From Spirochaetales bacterium (GTDB lineage: Bacteria; Spirochaetota; Spirochaetia; Sphaerochaetales; Sphaerochaetaceae): a stretch of 25,231 bases of DNA. The notes under the pieces are model-generated. The model did not search any database, was not told where the DNA came from, and saw only the letters and a program-made list of their open reading frames with translations. The stretch is from NCBI GenBank assembly GCA_028723145.1, contig JAQYFM010000258.1, positions 1 through 25,231 on the forward strand. Reading direction: 5' to 3'. The translations under genes were made by a program, and so were the position numbers. Below, one piece after another: positions 16,592 to 25,231 of the stretch; position 1 is the first letter of the stretch, and every line of letters starts with the position of its first letter.

Positions 16592-16596
16592 TTTTA

Positions 16597-19116
16597 TTAA
16601 TATATCGAAGTTGTGATAGCAAGAACAAGCTTTAAGCCGGAATTAGATGAACTATTTCCGAAAATAGGACCACCATCAAATGTAAATTTTCCATCAACAA
16701 TACTTGATGTCTTACAAAGATATAGACCAAGAGGGAATCCAGGAATTTTAAGTTTAATACCTGCACCAGCAGAGAAATACCAATTTAAAGTATTAAAACT
16801 AAGAGTATTTAAATCTTCTGTAATAGCAGTTCCACTGATGTATGCCTCAGCTGAAATTACATTTTCAACAAGTGGGTAATTTAACTCAAGTTGGTTATGC
16901 CATAAGAATGAATTCCAAAGCTTTAATGAATGACCTCGACCGATGTTCATTCCATCGATGTAGAGCATTTCATATTTAGTAGCTCCCTTGTTTGCATCGT
17001 ATAAGCCCCAACCGTTTAAATCACTATTATTCCAATATTGAGGTAGCATGAAGGATACTTGGCTAGTTAATGAGAGGACAAGATTCTTTGTTTTACCCTC
17101 TTCATTAGTAAACTTCATTATTGTTGTATAGCCTGCAGCACTAAGAGAAATCTTATTATAGTTAGAAAGACCACCAAGGATACCACCTGCATAAGTATAT
17201 GTTAATGATAACATATATCCCTTGGTTGTATTATTAATAAGGTCTCTTCCATCCCATGTTAATGATGTACTAAGCTTATTTGAGAACTGCCACTTTTCAT
17301 TATATTTTTTTATAATATACTCATATGGGTCATAGCTTGAATCGTAAATTGCATGAGAAAGTCCGATTGAAAGACCTCCTGATACAGATAAAGAACCCTT
17401 ATCAAACATGAATTTATAACCAGAGTTATATCCACCTGTGATGCTATAGAAGTCATAGTTCATAAGGTTAGTACTTTGTGGCGTTGCTTGATCACTCATG
17501 TACCATTCAAGTGCTGATGTATAACCTTTTGGATAAGTAATATTGTTTTTGTCTCTACCATCAAAGTAAGCACTACCACTACCACGCTGTAATATACCTG
17601 TCTTACTTGATCTTTCAACAGAAAGGGATAATCCATTTGACCATCTCTTATCACCTACCCAGTCATCAGAAAGAGATATGTATAATGATTGTGTATCAGG
17701 AGAGAGATTTGTTGATACAGAGAAATCTCTGCCTGTACCCATTAAGTTTTTATCACTCCACTGTAAAAATCCAGATACAGGGAAACCATCAACTGTACCA
17801 CCAAAGGTTGCACCAAAGGAAAGTTCCATTTGGTTACCTTCTTCAATTGCAAGCTCTAAGATAACACCATCTTCATCTTTTCCCTGATAAAGTCCTGTTT
17901 GGATATCTGTTACAATTGAAGTATTTAAAATATTTTGACCTGATTTTTGTAGTTTAGCTTGTGAGAAAACATCTCCAACCTTTAACTCCATTTCTCTTTC
18001 AAAAACATATGGTTTTGTTTTTGTAAGTCCTGTAATTACAATTTCCTCAATAAATGATTGATTACTTTCTGTAATTTCTAGGTGATAACTTACACTATGT
18101 TTTTCATCATCTCTAATTTCAGATGGTATTATGTTTGTTTTAATGTAACCATTGTTATAATAAAGTGAGGCAATTTCCTGTAATTGAGTTGCAATTTGAG
18201 ATGAGTTGTTTACAATACCACTCTTTAGATAAATATGGCTTTGAATTTCCTCATCACTAAATACTTTATTTCCACTAAATGTAATTTCACCTAGTGTCCA
18301 AAGACTTCCTTCTTCAATTGTAATTACAATATTAACAAGTTTATATTTTTCATCTGCCATTCCAGCATCTTGAACATCAACACTAATAATTTTGGCATCG
18401 ATATAGCCATTAGTACGATAGAAATTAATAATCTTTTCAATATCGTTATCTAACTGAGTTTGAATATAATTACCACTTCTAAAGAACGATCTTTCTTTAG
18501 TGTCCATTTGCTTTGTAAGCTCTTTAGCACTGATATTACCAACACCATTAAAAGCTATTGAAGATACCTTGTATTGGTAACCTTCATTAATAACATATTC
18601 AACAGTAACTTTATTATTTACATCATCATTACTTGTTGTTATTTGGACACTAGCATCACGATAGCCCTTACTCTTATAATAATCTTCAAGTAAAACCTTA
18701 TTGGCTTTTAATACACCTGGTGCAAAGAATGAGCCTTGAGTTATGTTTTGCTCTGGCTGCAATGCTCTATCTTTTATTGCATTATTACCACTGAAAATAA
18801 CTTGACCAATCATTGGGAGCTCTTGAATTTCAATATCAAGAATTAAATTACCATTATCATCTTGCTCAGCATTCATCAAATAGTAATCCATCCACTCTTG
18901 CTGATATAAAAGTGTATCGATTTCAGTTAAAATATCATCGGATAATTCTTTTCCAATGTATGGTTTCAATAATGTGTTCACACTATGCTCAGAAACATTT
19001 TGTAAACCTGAATAGTTAAAACCTTGAATATTTTTGCCATAATACCATTCTTCTGCAAAAACTGGTGCAGTTAAAAGTAATAGTATTGTTAAAATAAGCA
19101 TTATTTTTTTAATCAT
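16597..19116 (-). CDS. bamA: Outer-membrane beta-barrel assembly protein BamA
   Basis: 839-residue Omp85-family protein that folds and inserts beta-barrel proteins into the outer membrane. A signal peptide covers about residues 1-21 (MIKKIMLILTILLLLTAPVF then AEEW). Five POTRA-like repeats follow to about residue 425; typical starts are GQVIFSGNNAI, VSSIAFNGVGNIS, LGEITFSGNKVFS and EIVITGLTKTKP. The rest is a C-terminal barrel with the loop-6 motif as GMNIGRGH and a last strand ending in an aromatic (LKLVLAITTSIY). AAGGAG lies eight bases before the chosen ATG; another ATG four bases upstream is out of frame and stops at once. It lies 80 bp after tamB and 5 bp before mutS, without an intervening skp gene. 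Confidence 0.95.
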   Translation of the reverse strand: MIKKIMLILTILLLLTAPVFAEEWYYGKNIQGFNYSGLQNVSEHSVNTLLKPYIGKELSDDILTEIDTLLYQQEWMDYYLMNAEQDDNGNLILDIEIQELPMIGQVIFSGNNAIKDRALQPEQNITQGSFFAPGVLKANKVLLEDYYKSKGYRDASVQITTSNDDVNNKVTVEYVINEGYQYKVSSIAFNGVGNISAKELTKQMDTKERSFFRSGNYIQTQLDNDIEKIINFYRTNGYIDAKIISVDVQDAGMADEKYKLVNIVITIEEGSLWTLGEITFSGNKVFSDEEIQSHIYLKSGIVNNSSQIATQLQEIASLYYNNGYIKTNIIPSEIRDDEKHSVSYHLEITESNQSFIEEIVITGLTKTKPYVFEREMELKVGDVFSQAKLQKSGQNILNTSIVTDIQTGLYQGKDEDGVILELAIEEGNQMELSFGATFGGTVDGFPVSGFLQWSDKNLMGTGRDFSVSTNLSPDTQSLYISLSDDWVGDKRWSNGLSLSVERSSKTGILQRGSGSAYFDGRDKNNITYPKGYTSALEWYMSDQATPQSTNLMNYDFYSITGGYNSGYKFMFDKGSLSVSGGLSIGLSHAIYDSSYDPYEYIIKKYNEKWQFSNKLSTSLTWDGRDLINNTTKGYMLSLTYTYAGGILGGLSNYNKISLSAAGYTTIMKFTNEEGKTKNLVLSLTSQVSFMLPQYWNNSDLNGWGLYDANKGATKYEMLYIDGMNIGRGHSLKLWNSFLWHNQLELNYPLVENVISAEAYISGTAITEDLNTLSFNTLNWYFSAGAGIKLKIPGFPLGLYLCKTSSIVDGKFTFDGGPIFGNSSSNSGLKLVLAITTSIY

Positions 19117-19196
19117 GCATAATACTCCTTATATCAAGATAACCGAAAATTCAAAAAAACTAAACATGACAAATTAAACTTCACTCAAATTACAAT

Positions 19197-22100
19197 TTAA
19201 AACATTATTCTCTTAGAGAAGCTAAAACCAAATGAATCAAAAATATTATATAAAGATAGATTTGTAGGTCTTGTAAAGAACGTAATTGTTCCAAGTGGAT
19301 TTGACCATTCAAGAGAAATTTCAATATCAAGTTGCAAATCATCTGCAAGGAAGGTAGCACTCTTATTCTTATCTCTACCATCTTTAAATGCTGAAAGATG
19401 TACCATACCTTGCAAGAAGAAATTCTCATTTAGATACTTACCAAGGTAAATACTAGTATTATCAAGATATCTAGCTACTGGAGAAATTGTTTGACCAGAG
19501 GAAGTAAAAATAGTATCTAAAACAAGATTTTCAATTAAATTTGTTCTCAAGCTAAACATATCAAGATTTAAACTATTTCTTATGTTAGAAATTAAATCAG
19601 CAGAAGAACTTGTTGAATTTAATAATCCCATTCTAGACATTACATCCATTCCACTTGTAAGAAGAGATGCAACAGATGAAAGATTTAATTCACCATAGGT
19701 ATTAGCTGGTAAAATTGCATCTCCCAATATGGACATAATCTCATTTAAATCCTTTCTTGGAGATGATTCAAAATATGGATTTAAATCTGTTAATGTTGAT
19801 TTCTTTAAAATCAAATATATATCGACTTTATTTCCTGATGCATCAAAATCTCTAAGTCTAGCTGTAAGATCAATTACAGGAGCTAATCTTCTTGAAGATT
19901 CATTATTAAAACTTAGACTTCCTTCTGTGATGTAGAAGTTCTTCTCAAAATAATATATTTCTCCAGCCCTGAAATCTAAGCTACCATTTAATCCTATTTC
20001 CTCAAGTGCATTATCATATGTAAATGTGAAGTGTGTTTTATCCTTCATATATGCAACAAGTATAGGATCGGATGAAAGTGGAAGCATAAACTTCATGTTT
20101 TCACCCAAAGTTATATCAAAGTTATTATTTACCAGCATACCTGGTTTCCACCATACAGGAAGAGGATCCATTCCATAACTAAATACACCTGAGTCAGCAA
20201 TGATTTCTCCTCCAAGATAGTTCTTAAATAGGTCTGTATAATATGAGAAATGACCATAAACATCTGCATCGATTTGCATGTTTTGGCTTTCTATAGGAAC
20301 CCTAACAAAAACATCTTGTCCCTTTTCAATCCATACATTTAGACCAAAGAAGTCAACGATATTTGATGTACTTAATTGAGCTTCTAAATCAACATCTACA
20401 CACTTAACAGGTCCACCTGCTTTATCAATAACCAATACAGGGGTACGAGCTGTTGATAAATAGTTATCAACCATAGAAAAATGGATATCAGAAAGTCTCA
20501 AAATACTCTTTTGTAACCACCATACTTCCATGTCAAAGCCCTTTGTATATAGGTTTCCATAGAGATGTGTATCTGTAATAGGTCCAAATAATTTTAAATC
20601 ACCACCAACAAAGGCTTTATCACTAAACCAGATAATTGGGAATGGGAATGCAAAGTTAATTGATCCAATGTTAAACACAATATCATTTAAATTTAAATCA
20701 AGATTTTGTGGATTCATGATACCGTTGATATTAAGTGCAGCAACTGGTAGTAAATCAATTTTTAAGTTAGTTCCAAAAGTATTTAAATTTACATTTCCAT
20801 TTATCATATTACCGTCAAAAGAAACGCCATTGGTATCATTATAATTTATAAATAATTCTCTTGAATTAATTGTTAGGAAATTATCAATATCGATTTTATC
20901 AATATTAATATTTACACTAAATTCCTTTTGAAATTTATCAAATGAGATTAATAGTGCATTTGTTAACGAATCATATTTTCCGATCGGAACATTTAATGAT
21001 AAATCTGATGTAATTAAATAAGGTCTATCATTATTGTTTTGGGTGTATTTAATATCAAATTTACCTACAAAATTACCAATTGTAGTATCATATCCAATTT
21101 TCTCTGACTTCATTACTAAGTCACCAAACAATAAATTAACATCACTTAACTCAATCTTTTCATCGTTAATTAAGATATCACTACTTAAATTAAATGATGT
21201 TCTTTCATTTGAATTTGAATTGATATTTAATGAACCCGAGAAATCAAAATCATTTAAGCTTTCACCCTTACCTATCATTGAAACATTTAATAATGATTGT
21301 GTTAGACCAAAACGTTCAAGCTTTAAATTATCTATTATTACAATTCCTGTATATAAACTATCGTTGATAACCTTATATGAAGATGATATGCTCTCACTAT
21401 TATTTGAAATATTAAAAGCTAAACGTCTTTCTTTAAGTGGATAAACAAGGCTACCCTTAAGCTCTGAAATATCATCTTTAAATGATATTCTATCAAGATT
21501 TAGTATGCTATTATTAAAACTTCCGTTAATTGTAATCTCAGGATTAGATTTAATATATCTAATATCTCTAATGTTAATATCACTTAATGTTAAAATACTT
21601 TCCTGGTTTCTAAAGCTAAAGTAGTAGTCAGCTAAACCATTAATTGTAATTGGCTTAATTGAGTTATCAGAGACAGGAAGTGGAAATTTATCTAAAGAAA
21701 GTACGACAGATAATTCATCTGAGTAATCAGCTGTTAATAGTAGCTGGTTACTAATTAAATCAACCTTTTTGCTATTTAAATCTAATGATAAATCAAATGG
21801 GTAGTAGCTTGCACTACTCTTAATCTGACCTAATGCTTGTACTAAGCCTTCACTTGCCCAGTTAATTGAACCTTCAATAAAGCCTTGGTCTCTACTAAGT
21901 ATTGTTGCATAGAAATCATATTGCTTATTTGATCCAAGAGATATGTTAACATCTGCAAGTGTCTTACCAGTATTTGTAAGCTTTAATGAGAAATCACCTT
22001 CAGGAAGGAAGGTATCTAAATTAATAGAACCTAAATATGCAAAACGAATTAATTCAGATGTAATATTTAATTTGATGTTTTGAATCTCATTATCATTTAA

Positions 22101-23789
22101 CTCTGCACTTAGACCTGATGCAATACCAAAGGTAGTGTCATTAAAGTGAATATTATCAAATGCTATGTTCGAGTAGATTTTCCCTTTTTTACCCTCTTGA
22201 GATGAGAATGTAAGGTACCCATTTAAAAGAGTGTCCTCTTTTATCCACATATTTAATGCTGGGAAATAGGTGTTAATTATAGATTTGAGTTCATAAGCCT
22301 TAAAACCACTTAAATCTAAGCTGGCAGTTAATATATTATTATTTTCTAGTTTAAACTTTAAATCATTTTTATAGCTAGCATTAACACTAATACCCTTTGA
22401 ATCTTGCTTATAAGAAGCATTAATTGGATAATCTAGCATCGCTAGTTTAATGTTAGATAAACTAATATTTAAATCTTGAATTTTACCTTCAGGAATATAG
22501 CTATCTGCTTCTAATGAAAGCTTTAAATCATTAATTAGCTTGTTATCACTCTTTAATGTAGCATCACTATTAATAAATCCATATAGCTCTTTATCGTTAT
22601 ACTGAATAGCAGATTCAAAATTAGATAGCATAAAGCCACTTAAATAATTATTTGTTAATCCTTCTAAACCTGATGAGAATGTTTTATTAATTCTTAATGT
22701 TAATGAAACAGAACCTAAATATGAAAAATCACAATCAAGACCAGAGAGCCTAAAGAATGAATTTTGATAATTTAAGTCAACAAAGTCATTAATATTAATC
22801 TTACCGCTAACTTCTAAATCAGGGGATACAGCAATATTACCTCTAATTGTTGAAGAATTAAGAGAACCATATTTTATTTTTGTAAATACTTCTGAAACGG
22901 CAAAATTAGCTTCATCACCATTACTCTCAAGACTTAGTGGACCTATTTCAAGATTGAGTTCTTTGGTCTTTAATTTGATTGCATTTACAGATAAATCTAT
23001 TGGTAGTGCTGTTAGCTTTAGTGAAGCAAAATTCTCAAACTCTAGTACAGATCTTATTTGATCAACAGATAAATTTACATCTTTATTAATTAACTCAAGT
23101 CTATCCCCTGAGATTGCAAAGGAATAAAGCTTCCCATCATTTCCAGCTTTAAATGCAATATGATCAACATTAAATTGTTTATCTTTATATGATGGTACTT
23201 CTGTTACTAACGATTTAAATTTTAATTTTTCACCAAGCTGGATATTTGCCTTAATACTATCAATTTTATAGTCATTAATAGTTAGATTAAGGTTGTTTAC
23301 ATTTAGTGAATAAGCAAAGTAATAAAAAAGAAATTGTTTAAATAATTCATCATGACTTTCTAAATCAGTAACTACACTAAAAAGAGAAGCAATATCCAAC
23401 GATGATGTACTTTCATTTTTTTGTAGTTTTAAATTTACATTAATGTTATTTACATCAACTTCAAATTTACCTTTTTTAGATAGTAAATTATGAATTATAT
23501 GATAAGGATTATTGTAAACTGTTAGGTTTTCAATAGATACGTCTGCAATATCTTTGTATGTAAATTTAATATCATTAATTGTAATTTTGTTCTTTAAAAT
23601 TCTATCTATCGAACTGAACGATAGAGAAAAATCTCTATCAGATGATAGTTTTTCTTCTATTGTTGAAACAATTAAAAATCCAGGAGAATCAATATTGAGC
23701 TGAAAATAAGTAAAGCATGAAACAAACACAAAAACAGACAGTATCAAAAGTGTAATGATCACGGTTGAAACTGTAGTATGATATTTCAT
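19197..23789 (-). CDS. tamB: TamB-like translocation/assembly and lipid-transport protein
   Basis: 1530-residue protein with a single N-terminal signal anchor (about residues 7-30) and a very long region of amphipathic beta-strands, as in the AsmA/TamB bridge-like proteins that span the periplasm as a hydrophobic groove. The C-terminal 350 or so residues match the TamB (DUF490) domain: GEIYYFEKNFYITEGSLSF, APVIDLTARLRDFD, DLNEIMSILGDAI and a barrel-like end closing with an aromatic (FSFSKRIMF). Asn, Asp, Ser, Leu and Ile dominate. Its adjacency to bamA fits lineages in which TamB partners BamA instead of TamA, as reported for Borrelia. GGAG lies five bases before the ATG. The middle of the protein has no identifiable subdomains by eye. 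Confidence 0.9.
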   Translation of the reverse strand: MKYHTTVSTVIITLLILSVFVFVSCFTYFQLNIDSPGFLIVSTIEEKLSSDRDFSLSFSSIDRILKNKITINDIKFTYKDIADVSIENLTVYNNPYHIIHNLLSKKGKFEVDVNNINVNLKLQKNESTSSLDIASLFSVVTDLESHDELFKQFLFYYFAYSLNVNNLNLTINDYKIDSIKANIQLGEKLKFKSLVTEVPSYKDKQFNVDHIAFKAGNDGKLYSFAISGDRLELINKDVNLSVDQIRSVLEFENFASLKLTALPIDLSVNAIKLKTKELNLEIGPLSLESNGDEANFAVSEVFTKIKYGSLNSSTIRGNIAVSPDLEVSGKININDFVDLNYQNSFFRLSGLDCDFSYLGSVSLTLRINKTFSSGLEGLTNNYLSGFMLSNFESAIQYNDKELYGFINSDATLKSDNKLINDLKLSLEADSYIPEGKIQDLNISLSNIKLAMLDYPINASYKQDSKGISVNASYKNDLKFKLENNNILTASLDLSGFKAYELKSIINTYFPALNMWIKEDTLLNGYLTFSSQEGKKGKIYSNIAFDNIHFNDTTFGIASGLSAELNDNEIQNIKLNITSELIRFAYLGSINLDTFLPEGDFSLKLTNTGKTLADVNISLGSNKQYDFYATILSRDQGFIEGSINWASEGLVQALGQIKSSASYYPFDLSLDLNSKKVDLISNQLLLTADYSDELSVVLSLDKFPLPVSDNSIKPITINGLADYYFSFRNQESILTLSDINIRDIRYIKSNPEITINGSFNNSILNLDRISFKDDISELKGSLVYPLKERRLAFNISNNSESISSSYKVINDSLYTGIVIIDNLKLERFGLTQSLLNVSMIGKGESLNDFDFSGSLNINSNSNERTSFNLSSDILINDEKIELSDVNLLFGDLVMKSEKIGYDTTIGNFVGKFDIKYTQNNNDRPYLITSDLSLNVPIGKYDSLTNALLISFDKFQKEFSVNINIDKIDIDNFLTINSRELFINYNDTNGVSFDGNMINGNVNLNTFGTNLKIDLLPVAALNINGIMNPQNLDLNLNDIVFNIGSINFAFPFPIIWFSDKAFVGGDLKLFGPITDTHLYGNLYTKGFDMEVWWLQKSILRLSDIHFSMVDNYLSTARTPVLVIDKAGGPVKCVDVDLEAQLSTSNIVDFFGLNVWIEKGQDVFVRVPIESQNMQIDADVYGHFSYYTDLFKNYLGGEIIADSGVFSYGMDPLPVWWKPGMLVNNNFDITLGENMKFMLPLSSDPILVAYMKDKTHFTFTYDNALEEIGLNGSLDFRAGEIYYFEKNFYITEGSLSFNNESSRRLAPVIDLTARLRDFDASGNKVDIYLILKKSTLTDLNPYFESSPRKDLNEIMSILGDAILPANTYGELNLSSVASLLTSGMDVMSRMGLLNSTSSSADLISNIRNSLNLDMFSLRTNLIENLVLDTIFTSSGQTISPVARYLDNTSIYLGKYLNENFFLQGMVHLSAFKDGRDKNKSATFLADDLQLDIEISLEWSNPLGTITFFTRPTNLSLYNIFDSFGFSFSKRIMF

Positions 23790-23831
23790 TTTTACTCCAT
23801 TTAATGATATTCTATTTTAAATAATAACAAA

Positions 23832-23845
23832 TATCGGAGCCGATA
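23832..23845. repeat. Short inverted repeat in the tamB/tmk divergent region
   Basis: TATCGG-AG-CCGATA is a perfect 6-bp inverted repeat around a two-base centre, in a 62-bp AT-rich divergent spacer. In tmk mRNA it could fold as a 5-bp stem whose loop, GAGC, carries most of the only GGAG Shine-Dalgarno candidate, 12 bases before the tmk ATG. It could be an operator shared by the divergent genes or an RNA control element. I could not place a convincing -35/-10 pair on either strand here. Confidence 0.35.
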
Positions 23846-23851
23846 GACAGT

Positions 23852-24472
23852 ATGAAATCTTCTATACTTAAAAATTTTATAGTATTTGAAGGTCTTGATG
23901 GATGTGGAAAATCATCTCAGGTAAGACTATTAAAAGAACATTTAGAGAGAAAAGGGAAAAAAGTCGAAGTATCTTGTGAACCTACAGATGGACCTATTGG
24001 GAAAATGGTTCGTGATGTACTTCAGCATAAAGTAATTACAACTCCTAAAGCACTTGCTCTTCTATATGCTTCAGATAGAGAAGATCATCTTTTTCATGAA
24101 GATGTAGGTATAAAAGATAAAACAGCTAATGGCTATATCGAGATTTCAGATAGATATTTTTATTCATCTTATGCTTATCAAAGTGTTAATGTCGATTCAA
24201 ATTATGTAAAGGAAATTAACAATTTTCCTTCTCCTGAGATATTAATATACATTGATGTACCTGTTGATGTTTGTTTAAGTAGAATCGATAAAAGAGGTGG
24301 TGAAAAGGAGCTTTTTGAGAAAAAAGAGTTCTTAGAAAAGGTAGATTTAAACTTCAAAAGTGCAATAAAAAATGTTAATCCAGAAACTAAAGTATTAGTT
24401 GTAAATGGGGAACAAGATATTAGTAAAATTGCAAAGGAAATAGCATTCTTTGTTGATAAAATTATAGGCTGA
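23852..24472 (+). CDS. tmk: Thymidylate kinase
   Basis: 206-residue dTMP kinase (dTMP + ATP to dTDP + ADP), the step toward dTTP. The P-loop is EGLDGCGKS (13-21), the DRY motif is at 100-102 within ISDRYFYSSYAYQ, and the arginine of the ASDRED segment (Arg76) and the LID region near DKRGGEKELFEKKEF are also present. The length is typical. It is the only plus-strand gene here, divergent from tamB and convergent with queA. Its stop codon lies within the left arm of the hairpin shared with queA. The only GGAG upstream is 12 bases from the ATG, a weak spacing, so translation may be modest. The family assignment is secure. Confidence 0.96.
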   Translation: MKSSILKNFIVFEGLDGCGKSSQVRLLKEHLERKGKKVEVSCEPTDGPIGKMVRDVLQHKVITTPKALALLYASDREDHLFHEDVGIKDKTANGYIEISDRYFYSSYAYQSVNVDSNYVKEINNFPSPEILIYIDVPVDVCLSRIDKRGGEKELFEKKEFLEKVDLNFKSAIKNVNPETKVLVVNGEQDISKIAKEIAFFVDKIIG

Positions 24473-24485
24473 GAAAACTCAGCCT
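24466..24485. terminator. Hairpin between convergent tmk and queA
   Basis: AGGCTGAG-AAAA-CTCAGCCT is a perfect 8-bp stem with a four-base loop that includes the tmk TGA stop. On the plus strand no T-run follows it. On the minus strand, reading out of queA, it is followed by ATAATTTTATC, which is moderately U-rich. It most likely serves as a shared transcription end or transcript-stabilising hairpin for the two converging genes. Confidence 0.65.
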
Positions 24486-25231
24486 TAACGAATAAACATT
24501 GCGTCCCCATAGCTAAAGAAATGATATTTTTCTTTTATTGCATGGTTATATGCATTTAATATTTTTTCCTTTGATGAAAATGCTGAAACAAGCATTAGTA
24601 ATGTGGATTCCGGTGTATGGAAGTTCGTAAATAAGCTATCGACAAACTTAAACTTATAGCCAGGAGTAATAAAGATATTTGTCTTTCTAGAACCAGCTTC
24701 AATATGCCCTTCTCTATCTGCAGCACTTTCAAGTGTTCTTACACTAGTAGTTCCCACAGCAACAATCTTTCTTCCTTCTGCTTTTGCCTTATTTAATAGT
24801 TCTGCAGTTTTAGCATCGATTGTGTACTTTTCGTAATGCATATGATGGTCTTCGATATTTTCACTTCTAACTGGTAAAAATGTACCTGGACCTACATGAA
24901 GTGTTACCTCTGCAATCTCAATTCCTCTATTTTTAATTTCATCGAGAATTTCTTTGGTAAAGTGTAATCCTGCAGTAGGACTTGCAACAGAACCTATATT
25001 CTTTGAATAAACAGTTTGATACCTAGTTTCATCAGAGAACGTATCCTCTCTTTTAATGTAAGGAGGGAGGGGAACATGCCCAACAAGTGAAAAAAATTAC
25101 TCATCGAGTGGATTTTCAAATGATAATATTACACTTCCATCATCATTTTTTTTAGTTAACACTGCACTCGTAATTAAATTATTATTTGAGTCAAAGAAGG
25201 TATATTTTTTTCCTTCTTTTTGTTTTTTATT
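24485..25231 (-). pseudogene. queA: QueA (SAM:tRNA ribosyltransferase-isomerase), 5'-truncated by the window and interrupted by an in-frame TAA
   Basis: QueA transfers and isomerises ribose from S-adenosylmethionine onto preQ1-tRNA, making epoxyqueuosine after Tgt. From the window edge, 44 codons read in frame (KKYTFFDSNNNL then NDDGSVILSFENPLDE), then TAA at 25097-25099, then 203 more codons in the same frame. These carry family hallmarks: SLVGHVPLPPYI, YQTVYSKNIGSVASPTAGLH, VTLHVGPGTFLPVR, IEDHHMH, VGTTSVRTLES, TNFHTPESTLLMLVSAF and FFSYGDAMFIR. Homology continues on both sides without a frame change, so the stop looks like a nonsense substitution (for example from GAA, CAA or AAA) or a base error. 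TAA ends most genes here, so reassignment is unlikely. The first possible restart with ATG is deep inside, at 24841. Identity is sure; whether it is a true pseudogene is not. Confidence 0.8.

Noticed and set aside
19117..19196. Possible promoter in the tamB-bamA gap
   Set aside because: TTGTCA and AT-rich -10-like strings are present but not at proper spacing; no hairpin is visible either.
21034..21444. Plus-strand open frame of 136 codons opposite tamB
   Set aside because: It is an antisense shadow of tamB with low-complexity Lys/Ser/Leu content and no promoter or ribosome binding site visible.
24485..24841. A separate 118-residue gene starting at the ATG at 24841
   Set aside because: QueA homology continues without a break upstream of this ATG to at least the in-frame TAA, so the ATG is an internal methionine (IEDHHMH).
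1..25231. CRISPR, transposon, phage, toxin-antitoxin or other accessory system
   Set aside because: No direct-repeat array, terminal inverted repeats, integrase, transposase or defence-type gene was seen; every gene belongs to a known housekeeping family.

Overview
This window is an ordinary chromosomal segment of a low-G+C, double-membrane bacterium, most likely a spirochaete (Spirochaetota, Treponema/Sphaerochaeta-like). The lineage call rests on gene content and order rather than on any marker RNA. A tamB-bamA-mutS block and a rimP-nusA-infB-rbfA-truB-ribF-rpsO-pnp block are, as far as I recall, arranged much as in treponemes, and BamA and TamB require an outer membrane. The genetic code is standard: TAA and TGA are both used as stops. 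I see no rRNA, tRNA, insertion sequence, phage gene, CRISPR array or plasmid function. No stretch without a gene exceeds about 110 bases.

Layout. All genes but one (tmk) are on the minus strand, so the transcriptional order runs from high to low coordinates. At the right edge lies queA, cut by the window end and interrupted by an in-frame TAA. It converges on tmk, the only plus-strand gene, with a hairpin between them. tmk is divergent from tamB across 62 bp. The minus strand then reads tamB, bamA, mutS, a short leader with a near-consensus promoter and a terminator-like hairpin, and rimP, nusA, infB, rbfA, truB, ribF, rpsO, hairpin, pnp, dut, lptF, lptG, tgt, murJ. murJ runs off the left edge.

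How the genes work together. rimP, rbfA, infB, nusA, truB, rpsO and pnp form the classical transcription-antitermination, ribosome-maturation and RNA-decay operon. Its reading frames are coupled by ATGA or 13-14 bp overlaps, and tight packing continues through dut, two LptF/LptG-type permeases, tgt and murJ. BamA and TamB build the outer membrane, LptF/LptG would extract lipid from the inner membrane, and MurJ flips lipid II. This makes the run a growth-related translation and envelope cluster. tgt and queA, at opposite ends of the window, act successively in queuosine synthesis.

Most worth a second look: the in-frame stop in queA; the promoter plus terminator-like hairpin in the rimP-nusA leader; a zinc-ribbon tail on NusA and an RGG-like motif shared by NusA and IF2; a degenerate riboflavin-kinase domain in RibF; the rpsO-pnp stem-loop; and the absence of skp between bamA and mutS. 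I found no convincing new multi-gene system.
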